Shown: piece by piece, positions 16,133 through 24,630 of the stretch | Layout: the number at the start of each line of letters is the position of its first letter | How positions within the stretch are numbered: position 1 is the first letter of the stretch | Source: Paracoccus tegillarcae | GTDB taxonomy: Bacteria > Pseudomonadota > Alphaproteobacteria > Rhodobacterales > Rhodobacteraceae | DNA length: 64,000 nt | Assembly: GCF_002847305.1 (NCBI RefSeq) | Contig: NZ_CP025408.1 | Coordinates: 1,316,001 to 1,380,000, forward strand | Direction: 5' to 3' | The notes under the pieces: model-generated | What the model was told of the DNA's origin: nothing | The model's database searches: none | What the model saw: only the letters and a program-made list of their open reading frames with translations | Made by a program: the position numbers and the translations under genes

Positions 16133-18496
16133 TCACAGCTCGACCCGTTTCAGCCGCAGCGCATTGGCGATGACAGAAACCGAGGACAGCGACATGGCCG
16201 CTGCAGCGATCATCGGCGACAGCAGCAGGCCAAAGATCGGATAGAGCAGCCCCGCCGCAACCGGGATGCCGGCGGCATTGTAGATGAAGGCGAAGAACAG
16301 GTTCTGCCGGATATTGCGCATGGTGGCCACCGCCAGCTTGCGGGCACGGACGATGCCGGTCAGGTCGCCGCCCAGCAGGGTCAGCCCGGCGCTTTCGACC
16401 GCCACATCGGCGCCGGTGCCCATGGCGATACCGACATCCGCCGCAGCCAGCGCCGGGGCGTCGTTCACACCATCGCCGGCCATGGCGACCCTGGTCCCCT
16501 TGCCGCGCAGCCCGTCGATCAGGTCCCTCTTGCCCTCGGGCAGCATCCCGGCGCGGACCTCGTCGATGCCCAGCTTTGACGCAACGGCCTTCGCCGTGCG
16601 TTCATTGTCGCCGGTTGCCATGATCACCTTGATGCCCAGATCGTGCAGGTCACGTATTGCCGCCTCGGCGGTGGATTTGATCGGGTCGGCCACGGCGACC
16701 AGACCGGCCAGCCCGCCATCCAGCGCCACGAACATGGCGGTCTTGCCCTCGCCGCGCAGGCGATCGGCGGTCTTCTCGCCCGTGTCGCAGTCGATGCCGA
16801 GCGATGTCATCAGCGCATTATTGCCAAGCGCCACATCCCGGCCATCGACCTTGCCGATCACCCCCTTGCCGGTGATGGCCTCGAACTCCTCGCCATTGCC
16901 AAGGCTCAACCCACGCGATTTCGCGCCTTCGACAATCGCCTCAGCCAGCGGGTGTTCGGAGGCGCGTTCCAGCGCAGCGGCGGCAGCCAGCAACTCATCC
17001 TCGGGCACGTCGCCGAAGCTGGTCACATCGGTCAGGGCCGGCTTGCCTTCGGTCAGCGTGCCGGTCTTGTCGACGATCAGCGTGTCCACATCTGCCATCA
17101 GTTCCAGCGCCTCGGCATTCTTGACGAGCACGCCGGCCTGCGCGCCGCGCCCCGCCGCCGTGGTGATGGAAATCGGCGTCGCCAGTCCAAGCGCACAGGG
17201 ACAAGCGATGATCAGCACCGAAACCGCCGAGGCAATTGCGAAGACATAGGACGGGCTGGGGCCAAAGATCAGCCAGACGACAAAGGCCAGAATGGCGATC
17301 ACCACCACCGCCGGCACAAAAATCGCCGAAACCCGGTCGGCCAGCCCCTGAATCGGCGCTTTGGAACGTCGCGCGCCGGCGACCATCTGGACGATCTGCG
17401 ACAGGACCGTGTCGGCGCGGACATCGGTGGCGCGGATCGCCAGCGTGCCGTTCTTATTAATCGTGCCGCCGGTCACGCGGTCGCCCTCGGTCTTCTCGAC
17501 CGGCACCGGCTCGCCGGTAATCATGCTTTCATCGACGGAAGAGCGGCCCTCGACCACCTCGCCATCGACCGGCACGCTGTCGCCAGGCCGCACGCGCAGC
17601 ATGTCGCCCGCCATGATGTTTTCCAGCGGTGCATCGTATTCCGTACCATCGGGCAGGATACGTCGGGCAGTCTTGGGCGCCAGATCCAGCAGCGCCCGGA
17701 TCGCATCGCCGGTGCGTTCCCGAGCCCGCAGTTCCAAGACCTGCCCGACGAAGACCAGCGCCACAATGACCACGGCCGCCTCGTAATAGGTGCCGACGGT
17801 TTCGCCCATCCGGTATTCCTCGGGAAAGATGCCCGGCAGGAAGGTCGCGAACAGCGAATAGATATAGGCCGCCCCGACACCCAGAGAGATCAGCGTCCAC
17901 ATGTTCGGCGAGCGGTTCCTGAAGGAATCCAGCCCGCGCTGAAAGAAGGGCCGCGCCGCCCAGAGCACGATGGGCGTGGCCAGCAGAAACTCCAGCCAGA
18001 CGGCGGTGCGGTGCCCGATCCAGTCGCGGACCGGAATGCCCACCATCTCGCCCATGGTCAGGATCAACAGCGGCACGGCAGCGGCCACGCTGACCCAGAG
18101 CCGCCGGGTGAAATCGGTCAGTTCATGGCTGGGTTCATCCGAGGGAATCATCGGCTCCAAGGCCATGCCGCAGATCGGGCAGGCGCCGGGTTCGTCGCGG
18201 ACGATCTCGGGATGCATCGGGCAGGTCCATTGCGTGCCCACCGGGGCGGTTTTTTCGACCTTGGCCGCCGCGCCCGAGGCGTAGAACCACGGATCGCCGT
18301 CGAATTTCGACTGGCACCCGTCCGAGCAGAAATAGAAGGTCTGTCCCTCATAGTCGCGGTGCCGGGCCTCGGGCTTTATCTTCACCTGCATCCCGCAAAC
18401 CGGATCGATGGCCTTGCCGGGATCAGCCTGTACCGGTGAGCCACCGTGTGTCCCGTGATCGTGATGCCCATGCGAATGATCGTGCTTGTGGTCCAT
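16133..18496 (-). CDS. copA: Copper-exporting P1B-type ATPase with YHS domain
   Basis: 787 residues. A His-rich start ([17 protein letters not shown]) precedes a YHS domain (DPVCGMQV...YFCSDGC, about 30-75) and a metal-binding module ([22 protein letters not shown], about 88-115) instead of a classical HMA. CPC at 432-434, DKTGTLT with Asp476, SEHP and [10 protein letters not shown] complete the ATPase. [10 protein letters not shown] is the Cu(I)-ATPase form. It is transcribed away from the CsoR-like gene across two operator-like palindromes, so repression relieved by Cu(I) is expected. It pumps copper to the periplasm, where the oxidase encoded at 22474-23976 could act on it. Confidence 0.92.
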   Translation of the reverse strand: MDHKHDHSHGHHDHGTHGGSPVQADPGKAIDPVCGMQVKIKPEARHRDYEGQTFYFCSDGCQSKFDGDPWFYASGAAAKVEKTAPVGTQWTCPMHPEIVRDEPGACPICGMALEPMIPSDEPSHELTDFTRRLWVSVAAAVPLLILTMGEMVGIPVRDWIGHRTAVWLEFLLATPIVLWAARPFFQRGLDSFRNRSPNMWTLISLGVGAAYIYSLFATFLPGIFPEEYRMGETVGTYYEAAVVIVALVFVGQVLELRARERTGDAIRALLDLAPKTARRILPDGTEYDAPLENIMAGDMLRVRPGDSVPVDGEVVEGRSSVDESMITGEPVPVEKTEGDRVTGGTINKNGTLAIRATDVRADTVLSQIVQMVAGARRSKAPIQGLADRVSAIFVPAVVVIAILAFVVWLIFGPSPSYVFAIASAVSVLIIACPCALGLATPISITTAAGRGAQAGVLVKNAEALELMADVDTLIVDKTGTLTEGKPALTDVTSFGDVPEDELLAAAAALERASEHPLAEAIVEGAKSRGLSLGNGEEFEAITGKGVIGKVDGRDVALGNNALMTSLGIDCDTGEKTADRLRGEGKTAMFVALDGGLAGLVAVADPIKSTAEAAIRDLHDLGIKVIMATGDNERTAKAVASKLGIDEVRAGMLPEGKRDLIDGLRGKGTRVAMAGDGVNDAPALAAADVGIAMGTGADVAVESAGLTLLGGDLTGIVRARKLAVATMRNIRQNLFFAFIYNAAGIPVAAGLLYPIFGLLLSPMIAAAAMSLSSVSVIANALRLKRVEL

Positions 18497-18511
18497 GACT
18501 CTCTCCCGGCA

Positions 18512-18532
18512 GATACCTATAGGGGGTATATC
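18512..18532. promoter_or_regulatory. CsoR-like operator 1
   Basis: GATACCTATAGGGGGTATATC is a pseudo-palindrome with outer GATA/TATC arms and an inner run of G, resembling CsoR operators. It lies 16 bases upstream of the copper ATPase start, in the divergent interval shared with the CsoR-like gene. Confidence 0.6.
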
Positions 18533-18541
18533 AGACTTGCT

Positions 18542-18562
18542 CTATACCCCTTTAGGGTATAG
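18542..18562. promoter_or_regulatory. CsoR-like operator 2
   Basis: CTATACCCCTTTAGGGTATAG (outer CTATACCC and GGGTATAG arms, eight pairs with a five-base centre) is a near-perfect palindrome 35 bases before the CsoR-like start and about 30 bases from operator 1. Two such sites in one divergent promoter region suggest joint control of both genes. Confidence 0.65.
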
Positions 18563-18596
18563 CACAAGCTGCGGATGTTGAAGATCGGAGCCCTCC

Positions 18597-18878
18597 TTGG
18601 CGCATGACAAGCAGAACCGAGACGCGATCCTGAAGCGGCTTTCCCGCCTGAACGGTCAGGTGCAGGGCGTCTCGCGCATGGTCGAGGATGGGCGCTATTG
18701 CGTCGACATCCTGAACCAGACCGCCGCCATCCGGTCTGCCCTGCGCGGCGTCGAACGCTTGCTGATCGAGGATCACGCGCGAAGCTGCATGGAAGACGCG
18801 ATCCAATCCGGCGATCAGGACCGTCAGCGGGTGATGTTCCGCGAGGTCGTCGAACTGATGGAAAAGGTGCGCGACTGA
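18597..18878 (+). CDS. csoR: CsoR-family copper-sensing repressor
   Basis: 93 residues, all-helical. Cys35, His60 and Cys64 (RYCVDIL, EDHARSC) form the C-H-C triad that binds Cu(I) in CsoR, which separates it from RcnR and FrmR relatives. TTG at 18597 is taken as start because the conserved reading begins there (AHDKQNRDAILKRLSRLNGQVQG), and an ATG at 18604 is out of frame. The stop overlaps the next gene by one base. It probably represses itself and the divergent copper ATPase until copper binds. Confidence 0.88.
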   Translation: MAHDKQNRDAILKRLSRLNGQVQGVSRMVEDGRYCVDILNQTAAIRSALRGVERLLIEDHARSCMEDAIQSGDQDRQRVMFREVVELMEKVRD

Positions 18879-19198
18879 TGCGGTTGCTGCTGTCGGCCCT
18901 GCTTTCTGTCATGCTGGCGGTGACGATGCCGCTGGTCGTGATGGGCGCATCGGCGGAGGCATCGCCGATGGCCTCGATGGCCGCAACATCCCCGTCGCCA
19001 ACCGCGCATGAATGCTGCACCACGCAGCCCGATTCTCCGCATGGCGACTGTGCAGCCTGTGCCGCGCTCGGCCATACCGAGGTCACGCCGGATGCGGCCC
19101 GGTCGCCACGCCGAATCCGGCACATTCCTCCACTGGTGGATATGAAATCCGCCAGGCCGCGTTTTCCGCTGCCCCCTCCGCGATCCGCTGCTCTCTGA
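18878..19198 (+). CDS. Small secreted cysteine-rich protein in copper locus
   Basis: 106 residues, coupled to csoR by a one-base overlap. It has a signal peptide-like N terminus (MRLLLSALLSVMLAVTMPLVVMGASA) followed by HECCTTQPDSPHGDCAACA, a cluster of Cys and His that could bind copper in the periplasm. The layout recalls DUF2946-like small copper-locus proteins but no family is certain. The proline/arginine-rich C-terminal third is unremarkable. Confidence 0.6.
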   Translation: MRLLLSALLSVMLAVTMPLVVMGASAEASPMASMAATSPSPTAHECCTTQPDSPHGDCAACAALGHTEVTPDAARSPRRIRHIPPLVDMKSARPRFPLPPPRSAAL

Positions 19199-19290
19199 CG
19201 CCACATGGCCCGAGGGGCACAAGCCGATCAACTGCGCCACGAGAGGGGCGAATGACCCTACGGCGCGTAATATCCTGAAGGACATCAGAA

Positions 19291-19770
19291 ATGAGCAACC
19301 CCAATTTCTCGCGTCGCGGGGCGATCCTTGCGGTCGCAGCGATGCTGTCGACAACCTCTACGCTTGCCTTTGCCACCATCGGTTCGGACGAAAAGCCGAA
19401 CCTGCTGAGCATCACCAAGGACCCCGGCTGCGGCTGCTGCGGCGCCTGGGCCGATCTGGCCATCGAGGCGGGGTTCGAGGTCGAGATCACTGAGGCCAGC
19501 GACTATGTCGGCATGAAGCGCGACGCCGCTGTGCCCGAAAACCTGTGGTCCTGCCACACGACCCGGATCAGCGGCTATATCGTCGAGGGCCATGTGCCCT
19601 TCGCGGCCATAAGGCAGCTTCTGGAACAGCGCCCCGACATCACCGGGATCGCCGTGCCGGGGATGCCCGCCGGATCGCCGGGAATGGGCGGCGGGGTCGA
19701 GGCCACCGCTGAGGTCATCGCCTGGGGCGGCATTGCCGGCGATGGGCGCGCCTTTCCGCTGGACGGGTAG
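19291..19770 (+). CDS. DUF411 periplasmic metal-binding protein
   Basis: 159 residues. A Tat- or Sec-like leader (SRRGAILAVAAMLSTTSTLAFA) is followed by ITKDPGCGCCGAWADLAIEAGF, the CxCC signature of DUF411, and then VPENLWSCHTTRISGYIVEGHVPFAAI. Members are periplasmic proteins of copper and silver resistance loci. The cytochrome c gene begins three bases after its stop, so both are probably on one transcript with csoR. Confidence 0.85.
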   Translation: MSNPNFSRRGAILAVAAMLSTTSTLAFATIGSDEKPNLLSITKDPGCGCCGAWADLAIEAGFEVEITEASDYVGMKRDAAVPENLWSCHTTRISGYIVEGHVPFAAIRQLLEQRPDITGIAVPGMPAGSPGMGGGVEATAEVIAWGGIAGDGRAFPLDG

Positions 19771-19773
19771 CAG

Positions 19774-20229
19774 ATGGCGCGCAACGCACTCATCCTCATC
19801 GCAGCGGTCGGGCTGGCCGCTGCGATCCTTATTCTCTGGCGCGGCAGCGCGGCGACTGAGACAGCCGCGCAGGATCAGGCCGTAATCGCGCTTGGCCAGC
19901 GGCTCTACGCCGAAAACTGCGCCAGTTGCCACGGCGCCGATCTGGAAGGCCAGCCGGACTGGCAGACCCCGCTGGAAAATGGCCGCTATCCGGCGCCCCC
20001 GCATGACGAGACCGGCCACACATGGCATCACGCCGACCCGCTGCTGGAACGGATCATTCGCGACGGCACGGCCGCCGTGGTCGGCGATGGGTATGAAAGC
20101 GACATGCCCGGTTTCGGCGATGTCATGAGTGACGCCGAAATTTCCGCCGTTCTGGCCTATATCAAATCTACCTGGCCGGAACGCGAGGGCGCAATCCAGA
20201 GCCGCATTACCAAGGACAGCGCGCCGTGA
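19774..20229 (+). CDS. Class I c-type cytochrome
   Basis: 151 residues. One N-terminal hydrophobic helix (residues 4-22) acts as anchor or uncleaved signal. The haem-binding CASCH (Cys49, Cys52, His53) and a downstream methionine in SDMPGFG are the expected ligands. It resembles small mono-haem cytochromes encoded in copper loci beside DUF411 and multicopper oxidases, where it may carry electrons. The exact partner is not shown by the sequence. Confidence 0.85.
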   Translation: MARNALILIAAVGLAAAILILWRGSAATETAAQDQAVIALGQRLYAENCASCHGADLEGQPDWQTPLENGRYPAPPHDETGHTWHHADPLLERIIRDGTAAVVGDGYESDMPGFGDVMSDAEISAVLAYIKSTWPEREGAIQSRITKDSAP

Positions 20230-20267
20230 CACCCCGGCGCATCACCACCATAGCCAAGGAGTTTCCC

Positions 20268-20540
20268 ATGCAGAAAAGAACCGCCGCCATCGTCCTGACG
20301 CTTCTCATCCTCGCCGGATGCGCAGCCCAGACGCCCGATATCGCCGCCGAGGAGGCCTCGCCCTATCCGATCCCAAACGAGGTCGTCGCCATTGCTGGCC
20401 CTAATCAGGACCTGACAACAGCGCGCCTCGATCCGGCGGATGACTGCTATTGGTACTACTACGCAGGGCCGGTCGAAACGACGCTGGTGCCGCTGCGCGC
20501 CGCAAATGGCAACCAAATCTGCAACGCAAAACCGGTCTGA
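20268..20540 (+). CDS. Small lipoprotein of the copper locus
   Basis: 90 residues starting at ATG 20268 behind AAGGA. A lipobox (LILAGC, Cys18) predicts an acylated, membrane-attached periplasmic protein. Mature text DDCYWYYYAGPVETTLVPLR is aromatic and has a second pair of cysteines. No family recognised. It follows the cytochrome gene by 38 bases and probably ends the operon. Confidence 0.65.
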   Translation: MQKRTAAIVLTLLILAGCAAQTPDIAAEEASPYPIPNEVVAIAGPNQDLTTARLDPADDCYWYYYAGPVETTLVPLRAANGNQICNAKPV

Positions 20541-20568
20541 CCCATCAGGATCGCCGGAGGGCAGCCTT

Positions 20569-21219
20569 CTAGCTGATGGCCGTCACGCTGCCTTCCGGCG
20601 AATAGAGATAGGCGGTCGCGCCGATCTGGACCCGCGGATACAGTTCGTTGATGTGGGCCATGACCATGCGGACGCAGCCGGAACTGGCGCGGCTGCCGAT
20701 CGAGGTTGGAAACGGCGTGCCGTGAATGCGCAGATAGGTATCGCGGTCGCCGAGATAGAGATACAGCGCACGCGAACCCAGAGCGTTCCGAGGGCCGGGT
20801 TCCATGCCGTCCTCATATTGCGCATAGATCTCGGGTTCGCGCTCGATCATGTTGCGCGTCGGGGTCCAATGCGGCCATTCGGCCTTGCGCTTGATCGTAT
20901 AGGTGCCCGGCTCGTAAAGATCGCCCCTGCCGATGGCCACGCCGTAACGCATCGCCGTGCCGCCCTCTTCGATGTGATAAAGGTATCGGGCCACCGCATC
21001 GACATGAATGTCGCCCGGCACCAGCCCTGCGTTCGCAGTGACTCGCTGCGGCAGGTAACGCGCGTGCAGTCCCCAGGGATTGGGACCACCGGCCTCGACC
21101 TCGGCATCCCAAGCGGCCTTTTGCGCCGTGTCGGGCCAGGTTGAGGCCATGACCGGCGTGGCGGCGGCCGCCGAAAACAGCGCCGTCGTCGTGCGGATGA
21201 AATGTCTGCGTGTCAGCAT
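20569..21219 (-). CDS. L,D-transpeptidase (YkuD family), secreted
   Basis: 216 residues with a twin-arginine-like leader (LTRRHFIRTTTALFSAAAATPVMA). The YkuD catalytic signature is present as YLRIHGTPFPTSIG, then SSGCVRM, supplying the His and the nucleophilic Cys. Such enzymes make 3-3 cross-links in peptidoglycan or attach proteins to it. It ends the minus-strand copper operon that begins at 24396. Copper is known to inhibit L,D-transpeptidases, which may explain an extra copy in a copper-resistance cluster. Confidence 0.88.
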   Translation of the reverse strand: MLTRRHFIRTTTALFSAAAATPVMASTWPDTAQKAAWDAEVEAGGPNPWGLHARYLPQRVTANAGLVPGDIHVDAVARYLYHIEEGGTAMRYGVAIGRGDLYEPGTYTIKRKAEWPHWTPTRNMIEREPEIYAQYEDGMEPGPRNALGSRALYLYLGDRDTYLRIHGTPFPTSIGSRASSGCVRMVMAHINELYPRVQIGATAYLYSPEGSVTAIS

Positions 21220-21300
21220 GTGATTGCTCCTTGTCTTTTCCTTGTATCTTCAGATGGAAGCGGCAAGCGCAGCGACTTCTGCGATTGCCGTGCCGTATCT

Positions 21301-21822
21301 TCAGCGCCCATCGACCTCTGGCGTCGCCGCTGGCCCGCCTTCCAGATCGGCGATCAGCGCCTTCATCTCCGCGATTTCCAGAGTCTGCGCCTCGATGATG
21401 CTGTCCGCCAGCGCCCGGACGCGAGGATCCGAGATATCCGCACGGGTGGATGTCAGGATCGCAATGGAATGATGCGGAATCATCGCCTTCATCCAGGCGG
21501 TATCATCGACTGTTGCCTGACTGCGGACCAGAAACAGGCCAAGTGCAAATGCCAGAATCGAAACGCCCGCGACGATCAAATTGGCACGCGGACTGCGATA
21601 CATCCCCAGCATGAAGGCCAACATGATCAGCGCCATGGCGCCGCCCATATACAGAGCCATCCACATCCGGGTCTGGCTGAAAAAGACGTGATCGATCGCC
21701 CAGGTGTTCAGATACATCAACCCGAACATGATGAACGTCGAGGTGACGATCATCGCGGCAAATCGGACATAGCTTCCGCCACGCATGTTTCCGTGGCTAT
21801 CGTGGTGATCAGAATGATCCAT
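21301..21822 (-). CDS. DUF305 membrane protein
   Basis: 173 residues. A His-rich start (DHSDHHDSHGN) is followed by three hydrophobic segments (about 20-100) and a DUF305-type C-terminal part (DDTAWMKAMIPHHSIAILTSTRA...DPRVRALADSIIEAQTLEIAEMKALI). The PHH pair is the family's presumed metal site. DUF305 proteins recur in copper and silver resistance loci; biochemical function is not established. Confidence 0.82.
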   Translation of the reverse strand: MDHSDHHDSHGNMRGGSYVRFAAMIVTSTFIMFGLMYLNTWAIDHVFFSQTRMWMALYMGGAMALIMLAFMLGMYRSPRANLIVAGVSILAFALGLFLVRSQATVDDTAWMKAMIPHHSIAILTSTRADISDPRVRALADSIIEAQTLEIAEMKALIADLEGGPAATPEVDGR

Positions 21823-21846
21823 GACATTCTCCTTTCGTGAAATCTG

Positions 21847-22461
21847 TCAGTTGCGGCGCGAGGCCGCGATCAGTTCGGCCAGTTCCGTTGATGAAATGGC
21901 GCCAAAGCGCGAATCCGATCCGGCGATGAAGGTGGGCGTGCCGACAAGCGCCATCGCTTCGGCCAGCGCATTGGACTGCTGGATATGTTGGGCAATCTCC
22001 GGGCCGTCCATATCGCGCTGCAACTGCTGGGTGTCCAACCCGATGAATCGCGCAACACGCAGGACGCTGGCCCTTTCGGCCCGGGGTTTCTGACTCAACA
22101 GGGCGCGATGAAAGTCGGCGTAGCGGCCCTGCTTGCGTGACGCCAGCGCCGCGCGGGCCGCGAAAACCGAACCCTCGCCAAAAACCGGCCATTCCCGCAT
22201 CACCATTCGCAAGCCGGAATCGGCTCCTAACACAGCATCCACCACCGGCATCATCGCGCGGCAGAATTGGCAGTTGTAATCGAAGAACTCGATCAGTGTC
22301 GCATTGCCCTCAGGATTGCCAAAGATCGGCGCATTCGCGTCATGTTCAAGCTGCCTGCGGAATTCGGGTGGCAGCGAATGCCCGGCCCACGAAAGGCGCG
22401 GTGCGATGGCCATCGCCGGGACGGTAAGGGCCAAGGTCAGGATCATGCGTCGCTGAAACAT
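21847..22461 (-). CDS. DsbA-like periplasmic thiol oxidoreductase
   Basis: 204 residues with a cleavable leader (MILTLALTVPAMAIAPRLSWA). The thioredoxin-fold active site is FFDYNCQFCRAMMP with Cys64 and Cys67, and the cis-proline loop is VGTPTFIAG. It lies 12 bases downstream of the multicopper oxidase on the same strand. It may protect or form disulfides in neighbouring periplasmic proteins under copper stress. Confidence 0.85.
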   Translation of the reverse strand: MFQRRMILTLALTVPAMAIAPRLSWAGHSLPPEFRRQLEHDANAPIFGNPEGNATLIEFFDYNCQFCRAMMPVVDAVLGADSGLRMVMREWPVFGEGSVFAARAALASRKQGRYADFHRALLSQKPRAERASVLRVARFIGLDTQQLQRDMDGPEIAQHIQQSNALAEAMALVGTPTFIAGSDSRFGAISSTELAELIAASRRN

Positions 22462-22473
22462 GGTGCTCCCCTC

Positions 22474-23976
22474 TCACCCCGAGACCGCGAACGTCGTCAT
22501 CATGCCGCTGGCAAGATGCGGCATATGGTGACAATGCAGCATCCATTCCGCCGCCTCGCCCGCATCCAGCGCCACCGTGACCATGACCATTGACATGGGC
22601 GGCACATAGACCGTGTCGCGCAAAGCACCGGCGAACCGCTTGCCATTGAGGGCGACGACCTGAAAATGATGGCCGTGCAGATGCATCGGATGGCCCATCA
22701 TCGACATGTTGTGAAACATGATCTCGACCCGCTGACCCGATTTGGCCGCAACCGGAATTCGGTCCTCGAACACACGGTCATTGATGGTCCAGCGATAGGG
22801 CTGCATCTGCCCGCCCAGCATCACCATGGGTGAGGCATCCGCAGCACGTTCCGTCAGCGGAGCAACGGCCCGCAAGGCGGCTTCCTGCGCAAGGTCGATA
22901 TCGAATGCAGGTGCCGCATCGTCGGCCATTCCGAGAATGACCGGCACGTTGGCGCCAGAAGTGGCAAGGATAAGGCCGGTGCGCTCATGCGCGCCTTCAC
23001 GCAGAGCAAGGATCGGCCAGGCGCCGCCTCCGGCGGGCAGGTCAAGTTCGATATCCAGGCGCTGACCCATGGCCAGACCGAAGCGTGTTCCCGGCAAGGG
23101 CTGCACCGGCTGGCCATCCACCGCGACAAGCCGGCCTGGAACCTCGCCGCTGTCGATCCAGAACACCGTGGCAGCAGCCCCATTGATGACCCGCAAAAGG
23201 ATGCGGCCACCCTTTTCCACCTGCACGACCTCGGGGTCGCCCAGGGTGCGGTCATTCGCCAGATAAGCGTCGAAATCGAAATCGTTGAGGTCCATCTGCA
23301 TCCCGGCCATACCGGACATGGACATGCCGCCCATTTCCGACATCCCGTTCATGGCCATACCATCGCCCATGTCATGACCGGCATGAGGATCGGCTGGTTG
23401 CGACATTTCGGCTTCGGCGGCCTCGTCATGCCCCTTTCCCGAGCGAATTTCGTCCAGCACCTCTTCCGGCGAGCGGAATGAAAAGTCATGCAGGAACATG
23501 GTGACCTCTTGCCGATCAGCTCGCCGATCCCCGGGGCGGCGGACGATCAGGGGTGCGGCCAGTAACTGCATCTCCTGAATGGGCACATGGCTGTGCATCC
23601 AGTGCGTGCCTGCTGCTGCCTCAAAATCATAGGCACGCGTCTCTCCTGGCTGCAGCAGCGGCATCGGCATATCGGGAACGCCGTCCTGCGCGTTCGGCGG
23701 GATCTGTCCATGCCAATGAATGATCGTCGGCTCGGTCAGATCGTTGGTCAGGTCCAGCAGGAAACGCTGGCCGGGGTCCAGAATCAGCCCGGGCGTTCCG
23801 TTGCCGTTGATCAGCCCGAAAACAGTGGCGGCGCGGCCATCGATGTCAAGCGTGCGCGTCGTTGCCTGCAATGCCAGCGCGGCTGGCTGCGCAAAGCCCG
23901 CGCGCGGGATGACAAAAGCTGCGGCCATGGCAGCGGATGCGGTCAGAAAGCCGCGGCGATTCAGTGTGCAAGTCAT
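22474..23976 (-). CDS. Multicopper oxidase (CueO/CopA-type)
   Basis: 500 residues with a twin-arginine-like leader (NRRGFLTASAAMAAAFVIPRAG). Copper-ligand motifs are all visible: HWHGQIPP, HWMHSHV, then near the C terminus HPMHLHGHHF and HCHHMPHLASGM. A methionine/histidine-rich insertion around 190-235 (DPHAGHDMGDGMAMNGMSEMGGMSMSG) resembles the Met-rich segment that feeds Cu(I) to CueO. The enzyme probably oxidises Cu(I) to less harmful Cu(II) in the periplasm. Confidence 0.9.
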   Translation of the reverse strand: MTCTLNRRGFLTASAAMAAAFVIPRAGFAQPAALALQATTRTLDIDGRAATVFGLINGNGTPGLILDPGQRFLLDLTNDLTEPTIIHWHGQIPPNAQDGVPDMPMPLLQPGETRAYDFEAAAGTHWMHSHVPIQEMQLLAAPLIVRRPGDRRADRQEVTMFLHDFSFRSPEEVLDEIRSGKGHDEAAEAEMSQPADPHAGHDMGDGMAMNGMSEMGGMSMSGMAGMQMDLNDFDFDAYLANDRTLGDPEVVQVEKGGRILLRVINGAAATVFWIDSGEVPGRLVAVDGQPVQPLPGTRFGLAMGQRLDIELDLPAGGGAWPILALREGAHERTGLILATSGANVPVILGMADDAAPAFDIDLAQEAALRAVAPLTERAADASPMVMLGGQMQPYRWTINDRVFEDRIPVAAKSGQRVEIMFHNMSMMGHPMHLHGHHFQVVALNGKRFAGALRDTVYVPPMSMVMVTVALDAGEAAEWMLHCHHMPHLASGMMTTFAVSG

Positions 23977-24045
23977 ATGAATAATCCATCAGATCCCGTA
24001 GGGCGAACCATGTTCGGCACCTTGAAAGGTGCGGCAAGCAAGTGT

Positions 24046-24396
24046 TCAGATGGATTTCGGAGGGCGGTATCCGGGGCCGACCAGACGGCCCTCACGTGTC
24101 ACTGCTATAGAGCGCCATTTCAGCGAATGCTCGGTCTCAACAGGCGCAAGTTGTGCGGCAGCAAGCCAGGGCGTAGGTGTGCCGACACATACAATCGCAC
24201 AGGCATCGGTCATATCGTGCCGAGAAGGCTCTCCTGAATAACCGTGCTCATGCCCGGTTGTATCGCCGGGATGGCTGATCGAAGCGACAACGTGATCGGT
24301 CGGCAGTCCGGCTGGGCCAGCACTTTGCCCATGCTCCGTCGCGCCCGCCAACACGAGCAGAACAACAAGCAGAAAACATATCGCGCGGCACATCAT
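24046..24396 (-). CDS. Small secreted protein, first gene of copper oxidase operon
   Basis: 116 residues with an N-terminal hydrophobic leader (MMCRAICFLLVVLLVLAG) and scattered His and Cys (DTTGHEHGYSGEPSRHDM, CAIVCVG). No recognised family. It starts the minus-strand run of copper genes and precedes the oxidase by 69 bases. Like the protein at 18878-19198 it may be a periplasmic copper-binding or sensing peptide; this is inferred from context. Confidence 0.55.
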   Translation of the reverse strand: MMCRAICFLLVVLLVLAGATEHGQSAGPAGLPTDHVVASISHPGDTTGHEHGYSGEPSRHDMTDACAIVCVGTPTPWLAAAQLAPVETEHSLKWRSIAVTREGRLVGPGYRPPKSI

Positions 24397-24532
24397 GTGG
24401 TTGAGTTGGAACCTATGAAACTAGCTTGACAATAAGCAGGACAGGCTTTCGTTGCAATTCACGGAGTAGTCAACAGAGGGTGTAGGTTTTTCCCTTCTGA
24501 GCCATTGACCGGCAGCCCTCCCCCTAGGTTCT

Positions 24533-24555
24533 GCCACCTTCCGCCTCCCTGCCGG
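24533..24555 (+). repeat. 23-base direct repeat, copy 1 (left of integrase)
   Basis: GCCACCTTCCGCCTCCCTGC plus CGG, identical to 26905-26927. The two copies bracket the integrase gene and its neighbour, spaced 2,372 bases apart. It lies in the 234-base gap between the copper operon and the integrase, which otherwise shows nothing. Confidence 0.6.
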
Positions 24556-24630
24556 TCTGTCTGGTGATGTATGACTTGCCAAGCGCGCGAGGCTGAGCCT
24601 CATGTGGGATGCAAGAAGGAGGCGCTGGGC

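Noticed and set aside
16643-18439. 598-codon open frame antisense to the copper ATPase
   Set aside because: Low-complexity His/Arg/Asp text typical of reverse-strand reading of GC-rich coding DNA; the ATPase on the other strand has every motif.
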